This document shows positions 55,751-64,000 of a stretch of DNA of 64,000 bases, piece after piece. Source of the stretch: an uncultured Winogradskyella sp. (lineage in GTDB: Bacteria > Bacteroidota > Bacteroidia > Flavobacteriales > Flavobacteriaceae); the NCBI GenBank assembly GCA_913055905.1, contig CAJXLB010000005.1, positions 62,001 to 126,000 on the forward strand, read 5' to 3'. Below the pieces are notes generated by a model, which saw only the letters and a program-made list of their open reading frames with translations, was not told the origin of the DNA and did not search any database. Made by a program: the position numbers and the translations under genes. The number at the start of each line of letters is the position of its first letter. The first letter of the stretch is position 1.

Positions 55751-55780
55751 GTCGACTACGCCACTGCGCTTCAATGACAT
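55751..55780 (+). repeat. Degenerate intergenic repeat-like segment before ffh
   Basis: GTCGACTACGCCACTGCGCT followed by TCAATGACAT resembles a class of small repeats ('GTCGA...GCTCAATGACA') that I recall from Bacteroidota intergenic DNA. It shares the TCnATGACAT end with the segment at 13553-13590. Assignment by pattern memory only. Confidence 0.3.
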
Positions 55781-55910
55781 AACCGCAGCCATTGCTAAAT
55801 TATTTTGTCATAACACGTTGCTTGTTTCAACTCCGGCTTTAATTAACCTTTAATTCTTAAAAAATAAGGCTTTAGTGGTATACTATCTTCTAATATCTAG
55901 CTTAAATTCT

Positions 55911-55918
55911 TAAATTTG
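55911..55918 (+). promoter_or_regulatory. Candidate -7 element of ffh
   Basis: TAAATTTG, identical to the elements before eno and gltA, 25 bp before the ffh ATG. Confidence 0.48.
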
Positions 55919-55942
55919 CAACTTCAAAAGTAGAATGAGATT

Positions 55943-57274
55943 ATGTTCAATAATTTAAGTGATAAGTTAGATAAAGCCCTGCACGTTTTAAAAGGACATG
56001 GCAGTATTACAGAAGTTAATGTTGCCGAAACCTTAAAGGAGGTGCGCCGTGCGCTTTTAGATGCCGATGTTAATTTTAAGATTGCCAAACAATTTACCAA
56101 TACGGTTAAAGAAAAAGCCTTAGGGCAAAATGTATTAACAACCCTCCAGCCAGGACAGTTAATGGTTAAAATCGTCAAGGACGAATTGACCCAACTCATG
56201 GGTGGTGATGCCGAGGGTATTAATCTCTCAGGTAATCCAAGTGTCATCCTTATGTCGGGTTTACAAGGTTCTGGTAAGACAACTTTTTCTGGCAAACTGG
56301 CTAATTATTTAAAGAACAAGAAGACAAAAAAGCCACTTCTCGTAGCTTGTGACGTTTATAGGCCAGCAGCGATAGATCAGTTACATGTCGTAGGAGACCA
56401 GATCAATGTTGAGGTTTACAGTGATAAGGGAAATTCGGATCCCGTCGCCATTGCTCAAGCTGGTATAGCCCACGCAAAAGCCAACGGACACAATGTAGTT
56501 ATTATAGATACCGCGGGTCGTTTAGCTGTAGATGATGCTATGATGACCGAGATTTCCAATATCCATAAGGCCATACAACCACAAGAAACCCTTTTTGTTG
56601 TTGATGCCATGACGGGTCAAGATGCGGTTAATACGGCCAAGGCATTTAACGATATCTTAAATTTCGATGGAGTTATTCTCACCAAACTAGATGGTGATAC
56701 GCGAGGTGGTGCTGCCATTTCAATTAAATCCGTTGTTAATAAGCCTATTAAATTTATAGGTACTGGTGAAAAAATGGAAGCCATTGATGTGTTCTATCCA
56801 TCCCGAATGGCAGACCGTATTTTGGGAATGGGTGATGTCGTATCTCTTGTAGAACGTGCCCAAGAGCAGTACGACGAAGAAGAAGCACGCAAGATTCAGA
56901 AGAAAATAGCCAAGAACCAATTTGGTTTTGATGATTTCCTAAAACAGATACAGCAGATAAAGAAAATGGGTAACATGAAAGACCTCATTGGCATGATTCC
57001 AGGAGCTGGTAAAATGATGAAAAACGTGGATATTGATGACGACGCCTTCAAAGGTATCGAAGCAATTATCCATTCCATGACTCCAGGAGAGCGCTCCAAT
57101 CCTTCCGTAATTAATGCGAGTAGAAAAAAGCGAATTGCAAAGGGATCTGGGACTTCTGTGCAAGAGGTTAACCAATTGTTGAAACAGTTCACCCAAATGA
57201 GTAAAATGATGAAAATGATGCAAGGAGGCGGCGGAAGAAAGATGATGCAGATGATGAAAAATATGCCGAGATAA
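55943..57274 (+). CDS. ffh: Signal recognition particle protein Ffh (SRP54)
   Basis: The 443-residue GTPase has an N domain, G-domain motifs GLQGSGKTT, DVYRPAAIDQL, DTAGRL and TKLDGDTRGG, and a methionine-rich M domain ending with many Met residues (KMMKMMQGGGGRKMMQMMKN). It binds 4.5S RNA and signal sequences and delivers nascent chains to the SecYEG channel whose SecY is encoded at 22.6 kb. folD follows after 37 bp. Confidence 0.98.
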   Translation: MFNNLSDKLDKALHVLKGHGSITEVNVAETLKEVRRALLDADVNFKIAKQFTNTVKEKALGQNVLTTLQPGQLMVKIVKDELTQLMGGDAEGINLSGNPSVILMSGLQGSGKTTFSGKLANYLKNKKTKKPLLVACDVYRPAAIDQLHVVGDQINVEVYSDKGNSDPVAIAQAGIAHAKANGHNVVIIDTAGRLAVDDAMMTEISNIHKAIQPQETLFVVDAMTGQDAVNTAKAFNDILNFDGVILTKLDGDTRGGAAISIKSVVNKPIKFIGTGEKMEAIDVFYPSRMADRILGMGDVVSLVERAQEQYDEEEARKIQKKIAKNQFGFDDFLKQIQQIKKMGNMKDLIGMIPGAGKMMKNVDIDDDAFKGIEAIIHSMTPGERSNPSVINASRKKRIAKGSGTSVQEVNQLLKQFTQMSKMMKMMQGGGGRKMMQMMKNMPR

Positions 57275-57311
57275 CTCTTATAACTGCATCACACCTAACA
57301 ATAACTGAATT

Positions 57312-58190
57312 ATGACACTTTTAGACGGAAAAAAAGTCAGTAACGACATCAAAAATGAAATTAAGGCCGAAGTTGACAAAATGAAGGCCAACGGAGAAAA
57401 AGTTCCGCATTTGGCGGCAGTTATTGTAGGTAATGACGGTGCTAGTTTAACTTATGTTGGTAGTAAGGTAAGAGCATGTGAACGCGTTGGTTTTGAATCT
57501 ACCATGGTGCGCATGTCTAATACCACAAGCGAGATAGAACTTTTAGATAAAATAGAAGAGCTCAATAATAATGACGATATAGATGGGTTTATAATTCAGT
57601 TGCCATTACCACCTCAAATCAATACGCGAAAAGTATTAATGGCAGTACATCCAGATAAGGATGTAGATGGTTTCCATCCCATGAATTTTGGGAAAATGGC
57701 CTTGGACATGTCCACATTTATCCCAGCAACGCCTTTTGGCATTCTAGAGCTTCTCGATCGCTATAATGTCGAGACCGACGGAAAGCATACCGTTATTATT
57801 GGGCGTTCCCATATCGTAGGACGACCCATGAGCATATTAATGGGACGAAAGGGTTTTCCTGGAAATTCAACAGTAACCTTAACCCATAGTCATACCAAGA
57901 ACATCACACAAATTACCTCTCAAGCAGATATTATCATTTCAGCTTTGGGCGTTCCCGGATTTCTTAAGGCCGAAATGGTAAAGGATGACGTGGTTATCAT
58001 CGATGTTGGCATTACGCGTGTTCCCGATGATTCTGCTAAAGGATACTACATCACAGGAGATGTAGATTTTGAAAACGTGAGCAAAAAAGCAAGTTACATA
58101 ACTCCTGTCCCTGGAGGTGTAGGCCCAATGACCATTGCAATGTTGCTTAAAAATACCTTATTGGCAAGAGAACGCCATAAGAAAAAGTAA
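57312..58190 (+). CDS. folD: Methylenetetrahydrofolate dehydrogenase / cyclohydrolase
   Basis: The 292-residue bifunctional enzyme has the catalytic lysine in YVGSKVRACERVG, IQLPLPPQINTRKVL, the NADP-binding VIIGRSHIVGRPMS and the signature TPVPGGVGPMTIAML. It interconverts 5,10-methylene- and 10-formyl-tetrahydrofolate. Probably co-transcribed with ffh. Confidence 0.98.
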   Translation: MTLLDGKKVSNDIKNEIKAEVDKMKANGEKVPHLAAVIVGNDGASLTYVGSKVRACERVGFESTMVRMSNTTSEIELLDKIEELNNNDDIDGFIIQLPLPPQINTRKVLMAVHPDKDVDGFHPMNFGKMALDMSTFIPATPFGILELLDRYNVETDGKHTVIIGRSHIVGRPMSILMGRKGFPGNSTVTLTHSHTKNITQITSQADIIISALGVPGFLKAEMVKDDVVIIDVGITRVPDDSAKGYYITGDVDFENVSKKASYITPVPGGVGPMTIAMLLKNTLLARERHKKK

Positions 58191-58200
58191 GTGCGTAATT

Positions 58201-58623
58201 CTATTTTGCAAAGAGCTGGCTTTGGTCTTTAAAAGCCTTAAACTCCAAGGCATTTCCACTTGGGTCTTTAAAAAACATGGTGGCTTGTTCACCAACTTCT
58301 CCTTTAAATCTAATGTAGGGCTCAATAATGAATTCTATGCCTTTGGAACGAAGTCGTTCGGCAAAAGTCTCAAAGATGTCCCAATCTAAAACTACACCAA
58401 AGTGAGGTACAGGCACATCTTTTCCGTCTACTGCATTTGTATGAAGCTCTTCTCCTGTAGAAGGTTTGTAGTGAATGACTAATTGATGGCCAAAAAAGTT
58501 GTAATCTACCCAATGGTCGCTACTGCGTCCTTCTTCTAATTCTAAGGTGTTTGTATAAAATGCCCTGTTAGCATCTAAATCATCTACAGGTATGGCTAAA
58601 TGAAACGGTGAAAGTGCTGACAT
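58201..58623 (-). CDS. VOC (glyoxalase/dioxygenase-fold) family protein
   Basis: The 140-residue protein has two beta-alpha-beta-beta-beta modules. Candidate metal ligands are His8 in PFHLAIPV, His77-type residue in [10 protein letters not shown] and Glu in [12 protein letters not shown]. Members range from glyoxalases to resistance proteins, so the reaction cannot be stated. It ends 10 bp from folD tail to tail and lies 2 bp after rluF in one transcript. Confidence 0.85.
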   Translation of the reverse strand: MSALSPFHLAIPVDDLDANRAFYTNTLELEEGRSSDHWVDYNFFGHQLVIHYKPSTGEELHTNAVDGKDVPVPHFGVVLDWDIFETFAERLRSKGIEFIIEPYIRFKGEVGEQATMFFKDPSGNALEFKAFKDQSQLFAK

Positions 58624-58625
58624 AA

Positions 58626-59387
58626 TTATCGCTTTGGTTTTCGGTTTTGTCTGGGTTGAAATGTTTTTTTTGAATCCTTTATAAGGTCGCTTAGCTCTGA
58701 AAACTCTTTAGGTGTGAGCTCTCTGTAAGTTCCGACAGGAATATCAAGTTCAATGTTCATAATACGAATACGCTTTAGGCTCTCAACCTCATAATTAAGA
58801 TATTCGCACATTCTGCGGATTTGCCTATTTAAGCCTTGGGTTAATATAATCTTAAAGGTAAAACGGTCAATTTTAGTGACGTTACACTTTTTTGTTCGTT
58901 GTCCAAGTTCTTCCAGGTAGATGCCACTTGACATCCGTTGAATAAATGTTTGCGAGATAGGTTTGTTAACCGTTACGATGTACTCTTTTTCGTGATTGTT
59001 GCTGGCTCGTAGAATTTTGTTTACGATATCTCCGTCATTGGTCAATAAAATGAGACCCTCGCTTGGCTTATCTAAACGGCCAATAGGGAAAATACGTTGA
59101 GGATAGTTTATAAAATCTATGATATTATCCTTCTCTACGCGAGTATCGGTTGTACATACGATGCCTACAGGTTTATTAAAGGCGAGATAAACAAAATCAT
59201 TGTGTTTGGCGTTGATAGTTTCACCATCAACCTTTACCACGTCATTTGGTGCCACTTTGGTTCCCATTTCAGGAACGCTATCGTTGATTGTAACCCTTCC
59301 AGCATCAATTAATCGGTCTGCTTCGCGTCTCGAGCAGTATCCAGCTTCACTCAGATATTTGTTGAGGCGTGTTAACTTGTTGCTCAT
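58626..59387 (-). CDS. rluF: 23S rRNA pseudouridine synthase RluF-type
   Basis: The 253-residue protein has an S4 domain ([20 protein letters not shown]) and a pseudouridine-synthase domain with the catalytic aspartate in [13 protein letters not shown] and [15 protein letters not shown]. Motifs fit RluF (U2604) better than RluB, but the two are close. Its ATG is four bases after a TATTTTTG element. Confidence 0.9.
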   Translation of the reverse strand: MSNKLTRLNKYLSEAGYCSRREADRLIDAGRVTINDSVPEMGTKVAPNDVVKVDGETINAKHNDFVYLAFNKPVGIVCTTDTRVEKDNIIDFINYPQRIFPIGRLDKPSEGLILLTNDGDIVNKILRASNNHEKEYIVTVNKPISQTFIQRMSSGIYLEELGQRTKKCNVTKIDRFTFKIILTQGLNRQIRRMCEYLNYEVESLKRIRIMNIELDIPVGTYRELTPKEFSELSDLIKDSKKTFQPRQNRKPKR

Positions 59388-59391
59388 AGTA

Positions 59392-59399
59392 CAAAAATA
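59392..59399 (-). promoter_or_regulatory. Candidate -7 element of rluF, four bases before the ATG
   Basis: The reverse strand reads TATTTTTG, then TACT, then the rluF ATG. A TTTC sits 18 bp upstream as a possible -33 relic. Same geometry as rarA and pyrE. Confidence 0.42.
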
Positions 59400-59424
59400 G
59401 CATATTACAATGGTATTGAAACGC

Positions 59425-60144
59425 CTAATCTGTTTTAGGAAGAAGTAAGTTCATGCGATTTAAAGTTATCTCGTCTAAATGTCCCATAAATTTGCCGTCT
59501 GCTGTAATTAGGTGCATGTGAGTGTAGGCATCATGATGCGTAAAAATCCCTTGATGGTTCTTGGAATAAAATCCAACAATTTCCACGTCTTTATCTTTAA
59601 TAAGAAAGGTTCTTTGACCCTCATGGGCTTCTTTTGGAGAACTTACTTTTGTGCCTTCGGGTAAATTCTGCACATGAATCTTAGCTTTAGCTATCGAGCC
59701 ACGTAATTTAAACAGAAATGGTATCGAATCCTTGATGTGGGACGCTACATAGGTTTCAATATCTTTTATGTTTTTAATAGTATTGGGAATAGCTGTAGTA
59801 TCCCAACTAGAGGCATTGGCATACACAAAAAATGGTGCACTTAGGCCATTTTTTTCATCTACAACTAAAGAATCCTTACTATCTATATAGGACAAATACG
59901 TTTTTCCATTTAGCACCAATAGTTCGCCGCGCATGAAGCTCATAGGACCTAAACCGTACAATCCGGTTTTATCTGAGATAGTATCCAATAAGACCTTGGG
60001 AAAGAGTTCGCCCTTCCACATGGCATCTTTCATAGCTCCTACCACATTAACCTTAATCTGCTCTGGTTTAACCGATTTGTTCTTTTGGCAAGACCACGTT
60101 AGGATTATAATTAAAAACAGTGCGAAAAAACAGGTTCTATGCAT
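59425..60144 (-). CDS. Alpha-acetolactate decarboxylase-like lipoprotein
   Basis: The 239-residue protein has a lipoprotein signal (FALFLIIILTWSC, lipid-Cys 19) and the acetolactate-decarboxylase pattern: GLYGLGPMSFMRGELLVLNG near the N terminus and the zinc-ligand region HHDAYTHMHLITADGKFMGH. Typical enzymes convert acetolactate to acetoin in the cytoplasm; a lipid-anchored envelope form is unusual. It overlaps the alpha/beta hydrolase gene by 8 bp. Confidence 0.82.
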   Translation of the reverse strand: MHRTCFFALFLIIILTWSCQKNKSVKPEQIKVNVVGAMKDAMWKGELFPKVLLDTISDKTGLYGLGPMSFMRGELLVLNGKTYLSYIDSKDSLVVDEKNGLSAPFFVYANASSWDTTAIPNTIKNIKDIETYVASHIKDSIPFLFKLRGSIAKAKIHVQNLPEGTKVSSPKEAHEGQRTFLIKDKDVEIVGFYSKNHQGIFTHHDAYTHMHLITADGKFMGHLDEITLNRMNLLLPKTD

Positions 60145-60964
60145 TTATGAAATCTATAATTTTAGGCGTTATGGAAGGGTCTTTAAGGCCATGCCCAAAA
60201 CCGGTAGTCGTTATTAGTTCAGCCTTTTTAAACCTATTGGCAAAGAGCAAGGCATCTTCGTAAGGAATGATTTTATCTTTTTTGTCATGAACAATAAGAC
60301 CCTTAATATTAAATTCTGAAGTAAAATTAGCCGCTGAAAAATAGTCTACAGGTCGCCCAAAACGTTCTAGGACAATACGGTCTAAGCCATCAGAGATTTT
60401 TTTATTGTAGCCCATCATGGTTTTGTATCTGGCAAATACGCCCGTGAAGTGGGCAGGAGCGCCCAATAATACTAGTTTTTTTACGGAAGGAATGTCATAA
60501 TTATTCTTGCAAAATACACTTGCCATACCACCAACCGAATGGCCTATAACAACTTCTGGATTAAATCTGTTAATGGCTACTTTCAAAAATTCTGAATAAA
60601 GCAGCGCATTAAACTGATTGCCATCCGAACGTCCATGTGCAGGAGCATCTAGGGCAATGATGTCATAATTATTTGCCTTAAATTCTTTGAGCAAATACTT
60701 CCAGCGGGAGGCGTTACTTTCCCAGCCATGAGCTAAAAGCACAACTTTGTTTTTGCCGTGCCATCTATAGGTGGCAATGCTCAGGTTGTCGTGCATAAGC
60801 TCTTCAAAAATAGCAGAATCTATGACCTTTCGCTGCTTTTCGGTATAGCGTCCTTTGCGCGGTGAAGCAAATAACTGTAGTGCCTTGGCGCTAGCGTATC
60901 TTGGCGAAATTAGACTTGTGGCGTTGAGTGCATTGCCTATGGTTTTAATCACAAAACTGCTCAT
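60137..60964 (-). CDS. Alpha/beta hydrolase
   Basis: The 275-residue protein has the hydrolase fold with an oxyanion region LLAHGWESN, nucleophile elbow GHSVGGMAS, acidic residue in KKDKIIPYEDA and catalytic His in GFGHGLKDPS. Substrate unknown. It follows the cupin gene by 1 bp on the reverse strand. Confidence 0.9.
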   Translation of the reverse strand: MSSFVIKTIGNALNATSLISPRYASAKALQLFASPRKGRYTEKQRKVIDSAIFEELMHDNLSIATYRWHGKNKVVLLAHGWESNASRWKYLLKEFKANNYDIIALDAPAHGRSDGNQFNALLYSEFLKVAINRFNPEVVIGHSVGGMASVFCKNNYDIPSVKKLVLLGAPAHFTGVFARYKTMMGYNKKISDGLDRIVLERFGRPVDYFSAANFTSEFNIKGLIVHDKKDKIIPYEDALLFANRFKKAELITTTGFGHGLKDPSITPKIIDFINA

Positions 60965-60965
60965 A

Positions 60966-61340
60966 TTACGATTTTTCTCTATTTACAGCGTCTATAGAAA
61001 AGGCAGGCATGCAAATCGCGAGGTACTCACAAGGTTCTGTAAAAGGATTTGAATATTGAATTCTGGTATGCTTTTCAATTTTAATTGATTCACCAGCTTC
61101 TAAAACTAGGGTTTCGCCATCGACAATGAATTGCTTTTTACCCTTTATTATAAAAGTGAATTCATCAAATTCTGGTGTTTGAAAAGGCTCGCTCCAACCA
61201 GGCGGTGCTACCATATGGGCAATGCTTATTTTTGAGTTACCATCAGAGGCTAAGCCAAAATGTTCCTTGATTACTTTACCGTCGGTCGTTGGGACAACAA
61301 ATGGCGATTTTTGAACAGTATATTTTTTTGGAGTACTCAT
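60966..61340 (-). CDS. Cupin-domain protein
   Basis: The 124-residue single-domain cupin shows motif-like pieces: a first motif region around PPGWSEPFQTPEFDEFTFII (few histidines) and a second, LEAGESIKIEKHTRIQYSN. Metal-binding residues are incomplete, so it may bind ligand rather than catalyse. It lies directly upstream of the alpha/beta hydrolase and 17 bp after the lipoprotein gene. Confidence 0.85.
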   Translation of the reverse strand: MSTPKKYTVQKSPFVVPTTDGKVIKEHFGLASDGNSKISIAHMVAPPGWSEPFQTPEFDEFTFIIKGKKQFIVDGETLVLEAGESIKIEKHTRIQYSNPFTEPCEYLAICMPAFSIDAVNREKS

Positions 61341-61357
61341 AATAGTTGGAATTAGTT

Positions 61358-61915
61358 TTACCAGTGCAGCATAAAATATTTGATTTTTGCCTTTTCTGGA
61401 ATTTGAATTGGGTCAATGCTCAAACTCATATCAAAGCGTAAGCTTGCTGGGAGTTCTTTTTTGTCTATAGTAAAAGACGCATTGAGTTCATTAACGGAGA
61501 CAACAATAGCATTGATTAAATTATCAATTTTTGAAATCTTATAAGCATTTTGAATCTCACCAAAAGTACTTAGAACAGATATGTCTTTTTCGGTTTTGTA
61601 GCGCGAATCTATAATCCGAACAGATGAAATAACCGAGGTGGAGTCTAAAGGTTCCCTTGGAGAGACGTCCAATAACTTTTTACCTCCTTTTTCAAAAATT
61701 TCGATAACATTAATGGAGCCTGCAAACTCATCTCCAGCAACATAACGGACCACGGAGTCATTGGCAAAAATGGCATCTAAATCCTTAACCCTTGTACTGT
61801 CCGTTAATAGACCAATGTTATTTTTTTTAATCAAAAAGGGGTTAGGGGCGTTATCTTTTGCGCAGCCTATAAAAATTACTGCACACAGCAACATAATGAT
61901 AATGTGTTGTTTCAT
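61358..61915 (-). CDS. Lipoprotein of unknown function
   Basis: The 185-residue protein begins with a lipoprotein signal (IIIMLLCAVIFIGC, lipid-Cys 18). The mature part is mixed alpha/beta (NNIGLLTDSTRVKDLDAIF, GSINVIEIFEKGGKKLL). I do not recognise a characterised family. Nearby genes (HerA-like ATPase upstream, cupin downstream) share its strand. Confidence 0.75.
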   Translation of the reverse strand: MKQHIIIMLLCAVIFIGCAKDNAPNPFLIKKNNIGLLTDSTRVKDLDAIFANDSVVRYVAGDEFAGSINVIEIFEKGGKKLLDVSPREPLDSTSVISSVRIIDSRYKTEKDISVLSTFGEIQNAYKISKIDNLINAIVVSVNELNASFTIDKKELPASLRFDMSLSIDPIQIPEKAKIKYFMLHW

Positions 61916-61933
61916 GTAGATATTGTATAATGT

Positions 61934-63487
61934 TTATTTGAGCATTTTAGTCAGGATACCTAAGACACTGCGAATTACAGTGGGGCTAGATAGTACCTTT
62001 ACTACAGGGTTTTGTCTTGTGCTTCGTCGTGTTGAGCTACGACTTTTTTTGCTTTCTGCTTTCTCAAGCGCTTTTCTCTCTTCTTCTGCTTTCCTTTTAG
62101 CTTCCTCAGCTTCAGCACGCTCAATTTTTTCATTAAGCATTTCATAGGCGCTCTCTCGGTCTACATCTTCATTATATTTTTTTGCTAGTTCAGATTCAGC
62201 CAATAAGTTGGAAAGCTCTGAAGGTGTTAAAATATCCATACGACTCATCGGAGCGCGCATCATGGTTGCTGCTAGAGGTGTGGGTTTTCCTTTTTCATTC
62301 AATGCCGAAACCAAGGCTTCCCCAATTCCTAAGGAAGTGAGTACTTCTGTAGTGTCGTAAAATTCGGTTACTGGGTAATTTTGTGCCGTGAGTTTTATCG
62401 CCTTTCTGTCCTTAGCTGTAAATGCTCTTAGTGCATGTTGAACTTTAAGTCCTAGTTGACCCAATACTTCTTCTGGTACATCAGTTGGGTTTTGTGTAAC
62501 GAAGTAAAGTCCAACACCTTTACTGCGAATAAGCTTAACAATACTTTCAATTTGATTGAGTAAAGCATCTGAAGCTTCGTCGAAAATGAGGTGAGCTTCA
62601 TCAATAAACATAACGAGTTCTGGACGACCGCTATCACCTTGCTCTGGGAATGTAGAATAAATTTCAGCCAACAGGCTTAACATAAAGGTCGAAAATAACT
62701 TAGGCCTATCTTGAATATCCGTTAGTCTTATGATATTGATGTAACCCCTTCCGTTATCGTCAATTCGCAGCAGGTCTTGGGTGTCAAAAGACGTTTCGCC
62801 AAAAAATAAATCGCCTCCTTGCTGCTCAATTTCAATAATCTTTCTCAAAATTGCTCCTGTAGAAGCGGTGGAAATACGTCCGTATGCTTCTTGGAATTCG
62901 GTTTTACCTTCACCTGTAGCATATTGAAGGATTTTTTTAAAATCCTTTAAATCTAACAAGGGGAGCTTATGGTCGTCACAATATTTAAATATAACTGAGA
63001 TTATACCAGCTTGGGTTTCGGTTACACCCAGAATACGCGAAATTAAAACAGGTCCAAATTCGCTTACGGTAGCCCTAAGTCTTACACCATCTTGTTCTGA
63101 GAGTGTAAGAATTTCTACAGGAAAGGACTTAGGGTTAAACGGGATGCCAATTTTTTCGTGACGTTCGTCAATTTTTGGATGGCCTGGACTTGGTTTGGCA
63201 AGTCCACTTAAGTCTCCTTTAATATCCATGAGCAATACAGGTACGCCTTTTTCAGATAGATTTTCTGCTAAAACTTGTAGCGTTTTGGTCTTGCCCGTTC
63301 CTGTTGCACCAGCAATTAAGCCATGGCGGTTCATTGTTTTCAATGGGACATTAACCAAGGTATTTGTTAGGGTTTCTCCATCTAGCATGGCAGCTCCCAG
63401 CGTTATAAAATCTCCTTTAAAGGAGTTGCCTTCATTTATTTGGCTTTTAAAAGCGTCCGTTTTATTCATCCATCCAAAAATTTGCAT
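61934..63487 (-). CDS. HerA-like (DUF853/YjgR-type) ATPase
   Basis: The 517-residue protein has Walker A AGATGTGKTKTLQ, Walker B PELVMFIDEAHLIFD, and the arginine-finger-like region of the HerA/FtsK class. The family is annotated as DUF853 with unknown biological role. The C-terminal ~90 residues are a charged Glu/Ala/Lys coiled coil then a basic Ser/Arg-rich segment. It diverges from the RidA-like gene. Confidence 0.88.
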   Translation of the reverse strand: MQIFGWMNKTDAFKSQINEGNSFKGDFITLGAAMLDGETLTNTLVNVPLKTMNRHGLIAGATGTGKTKTLQVLAENLSEKGVPVLLMDIKGDLSGLAKPSPGHPKIDERHEKIGIPFNPKSFPVEILTLSEQDGVRLRATVSEFGPVLISRILGVTETQAGIISVIFKYCDDHKLPLLDLKDFKKILQYATGEGKTEFQEAYGRISTASTGAILRKIIEIEQQGGDLFFGETSFDTQDLLRIDDNGRGYINIIRLTDIQDRPKLFSTFMLSLLAEIYSTFPEQGDSGRPELVMFIDEAHLIFDEASDALLNQIESIVKLIRSKGVGLYFVTQNPTDVPEEVLGQLGLKVQHALRAFTAKDRKAIKLTAQNYPVTEFYDTTEVLTSLGIGEALVSALNEKGKPTPLAATMMRAPMSRMDILTPSELSNLLAESELAKKYNEDVDRESAYEMLNEKIERAEAEEAKRKAEEERKALEKAESKKSRSSTRRSTRQNPVVKVLSSPTVIRSVLGILTKMLK

Positions 63488-63527
63488 AAAAATAATGTAA
63501 TTTTAATCAAGATTAAAACCGAAGTTA

Positions 63528-63974
63528 ATGAAGCCAAAACAGTGTTTTCTCGTTCTTTCAATTTTTGTTTTGTTATGTTCATGCCATACAGAAACGACTA
63601 AGATAAAATTCCATAAATCACATGAAACAAGCAGGCATAGCGCACCTTTTAGCGATGCTGTTGAGACTGAAGATTTACTCTTTCTAACGGGTCAGATAGG
63701 AAAAAATCATAAAACCGGCAAACTGGTGCAGGGTGGTATAGAGGAAGAAACGAGACAGGTTATCGAAAATATTGAGGCTGTCTTAAATCACCACGGTCTT
63801 AATTTGGAGAATGTTGTAAAATGTACGGTTATTTTGAGGGACATCAATGATTTTAGTGCTTTCAATTCTGTCTATTCCGATTATTTTTCTAAAAAACCTG
63901 CCAGGACGACATTCGCCGCGTCTGGTTTGGCAGGAGGTGCAAGCATTGAAATCGATGTCATTGCTGCCAAATAG
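63528..63974 (+). CDS. Exported RidA (YjgF/UK114)-family protein
   Basis: The 148-residue protein has a lipoprotein-type signal (LVLSIFVLLCSC, lipid-Cys 19) and a RidA domain: DLLFLTGQIG, VKCTVILRDINDFSAFNSVY and the substrate arginine in KKPARTTFAASGL. RidA proteins deaminate reactive enamine/imine intermediates in the cytoplasm; an envelope location is atypical. It ends 26 bp before the window edge. Confidence 0.88.
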   Translation: MKPKQCFLVLSIFVLLCSCHTETTKIKFHKSHETSRHSAPFSDAVETEDLLFLTGQIGKNHKTGKLVQGGIEEETRQVIENIEAVLNHHGLNLENVVKCTVILRDINDFSAFNSVYSDYFSKKPARTTFAASGLAGGASIEIDVIAAK

Positions 63975-64000
63975 ATTCTTATTCAGTGATTTTTTAATGT

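Larger units (their letters stand above)
55684..55942 (+). other. 259-bp spacer before ffh
   Basis: It holds a terminator-like hairpin, a possible degenerate dispersed repeat and a -7 element for ffh, listed separately. No open frame of note. Confidence 0.6.

Overview
This window is a contiguous stretch of chromosome from a member of the Bacteroidota, most likely a marine-type Flavobacteriaceae. The evidence is in the sequence: a type IX secretion C-terminal sorting domain, TAnnTTTG-type promoter elements, A+T-rich intergenic DNA, many SpI/SpII secreted proteins, and a ribosomal-protein locus followed by carA, eno, gltA and an arginine-deiminase-fold hydrolase. I see no rRNA, tRNA, IS element, prophage or CRISPR array. 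The content is core genome throughout.

Layout. 1-10 kb: the N-terminal part of a PaiB-like flavin protein (cut by the window edge), radC, a co-directional run (deacetylase-like protein, YjjG-type HAD phosphatase, secreted protein), then rarA, a rhomboid protease, rlmB, a T9SS-exported arylsulfotransferase-like protein and a BamA/TamA-like outer-membrane protein. 10.1-27.7 kb: the fused str-S10-spc-alpha ribosomal locus from rpsL to rplQ, including fusA, secY, infA and rpoA plus the short rpmD and rpmJ. It starts at a near-consensus promoter and ends at a strong terminator. Internal regulatory structure includes a hairpin-T-run between rpsJ and rplC, an exact-length 93-bp duplication placed directly in front of rpsM and rpsK, and an inverted repeat in the rpsD leader. 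27.7-32.7 kb: carA, eno, gltA and an amidinohydrolase, the first three each closed by its own hairpin terminator.

32.7-38.6 kb is the most interesting part. It carries a Tat-exported molybdenum sulfite-oxidase-type enzyme, a membrane-anchored cytochrome c and a lipoprotein sulfurtransferase, followed by a sterol-desaturase-family protein. Upstream lie a THEP1-type NTPase and a seven-helix membrane protein of unknown function, and divergent from them another unknown membrane protein. Two nearly identical 18-bp palindromes (ATGTAAC-N4-GTTACAT) sit at the divergent promoter region and in front of the sulfite dehydrogenase gene, so these genes probably form one regulon under a dimeric, possibly Crp/Fnr-type, regulator.

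38.6-46.1 kb: phospholipid and membrane housekeeping (acyl-CoA-binding protein, psd, cdsA, a LUD protein), ftsH-rsfS, birA, pyrE and a Nudix hydrolase. 46.1-52.5 kb: a possible small RNA, an M14 peptidase lipoprotein, a CtlX-type hydrolase, a CpeT-like lipoprotein and a TPR sensor histidine kinase with a repeat-bearing region upstream. 52.5-64 kb: argS, a CarboxypepD_reg-like exported protein, ffh, folD, a VOC protein, rluF, an acetolactate-decarboxylase-like lipoprotein, an alpha/beta hydrolase, a cupin, a lipoprotein, a HerA-like ATPase and an exported RidA-family protein.
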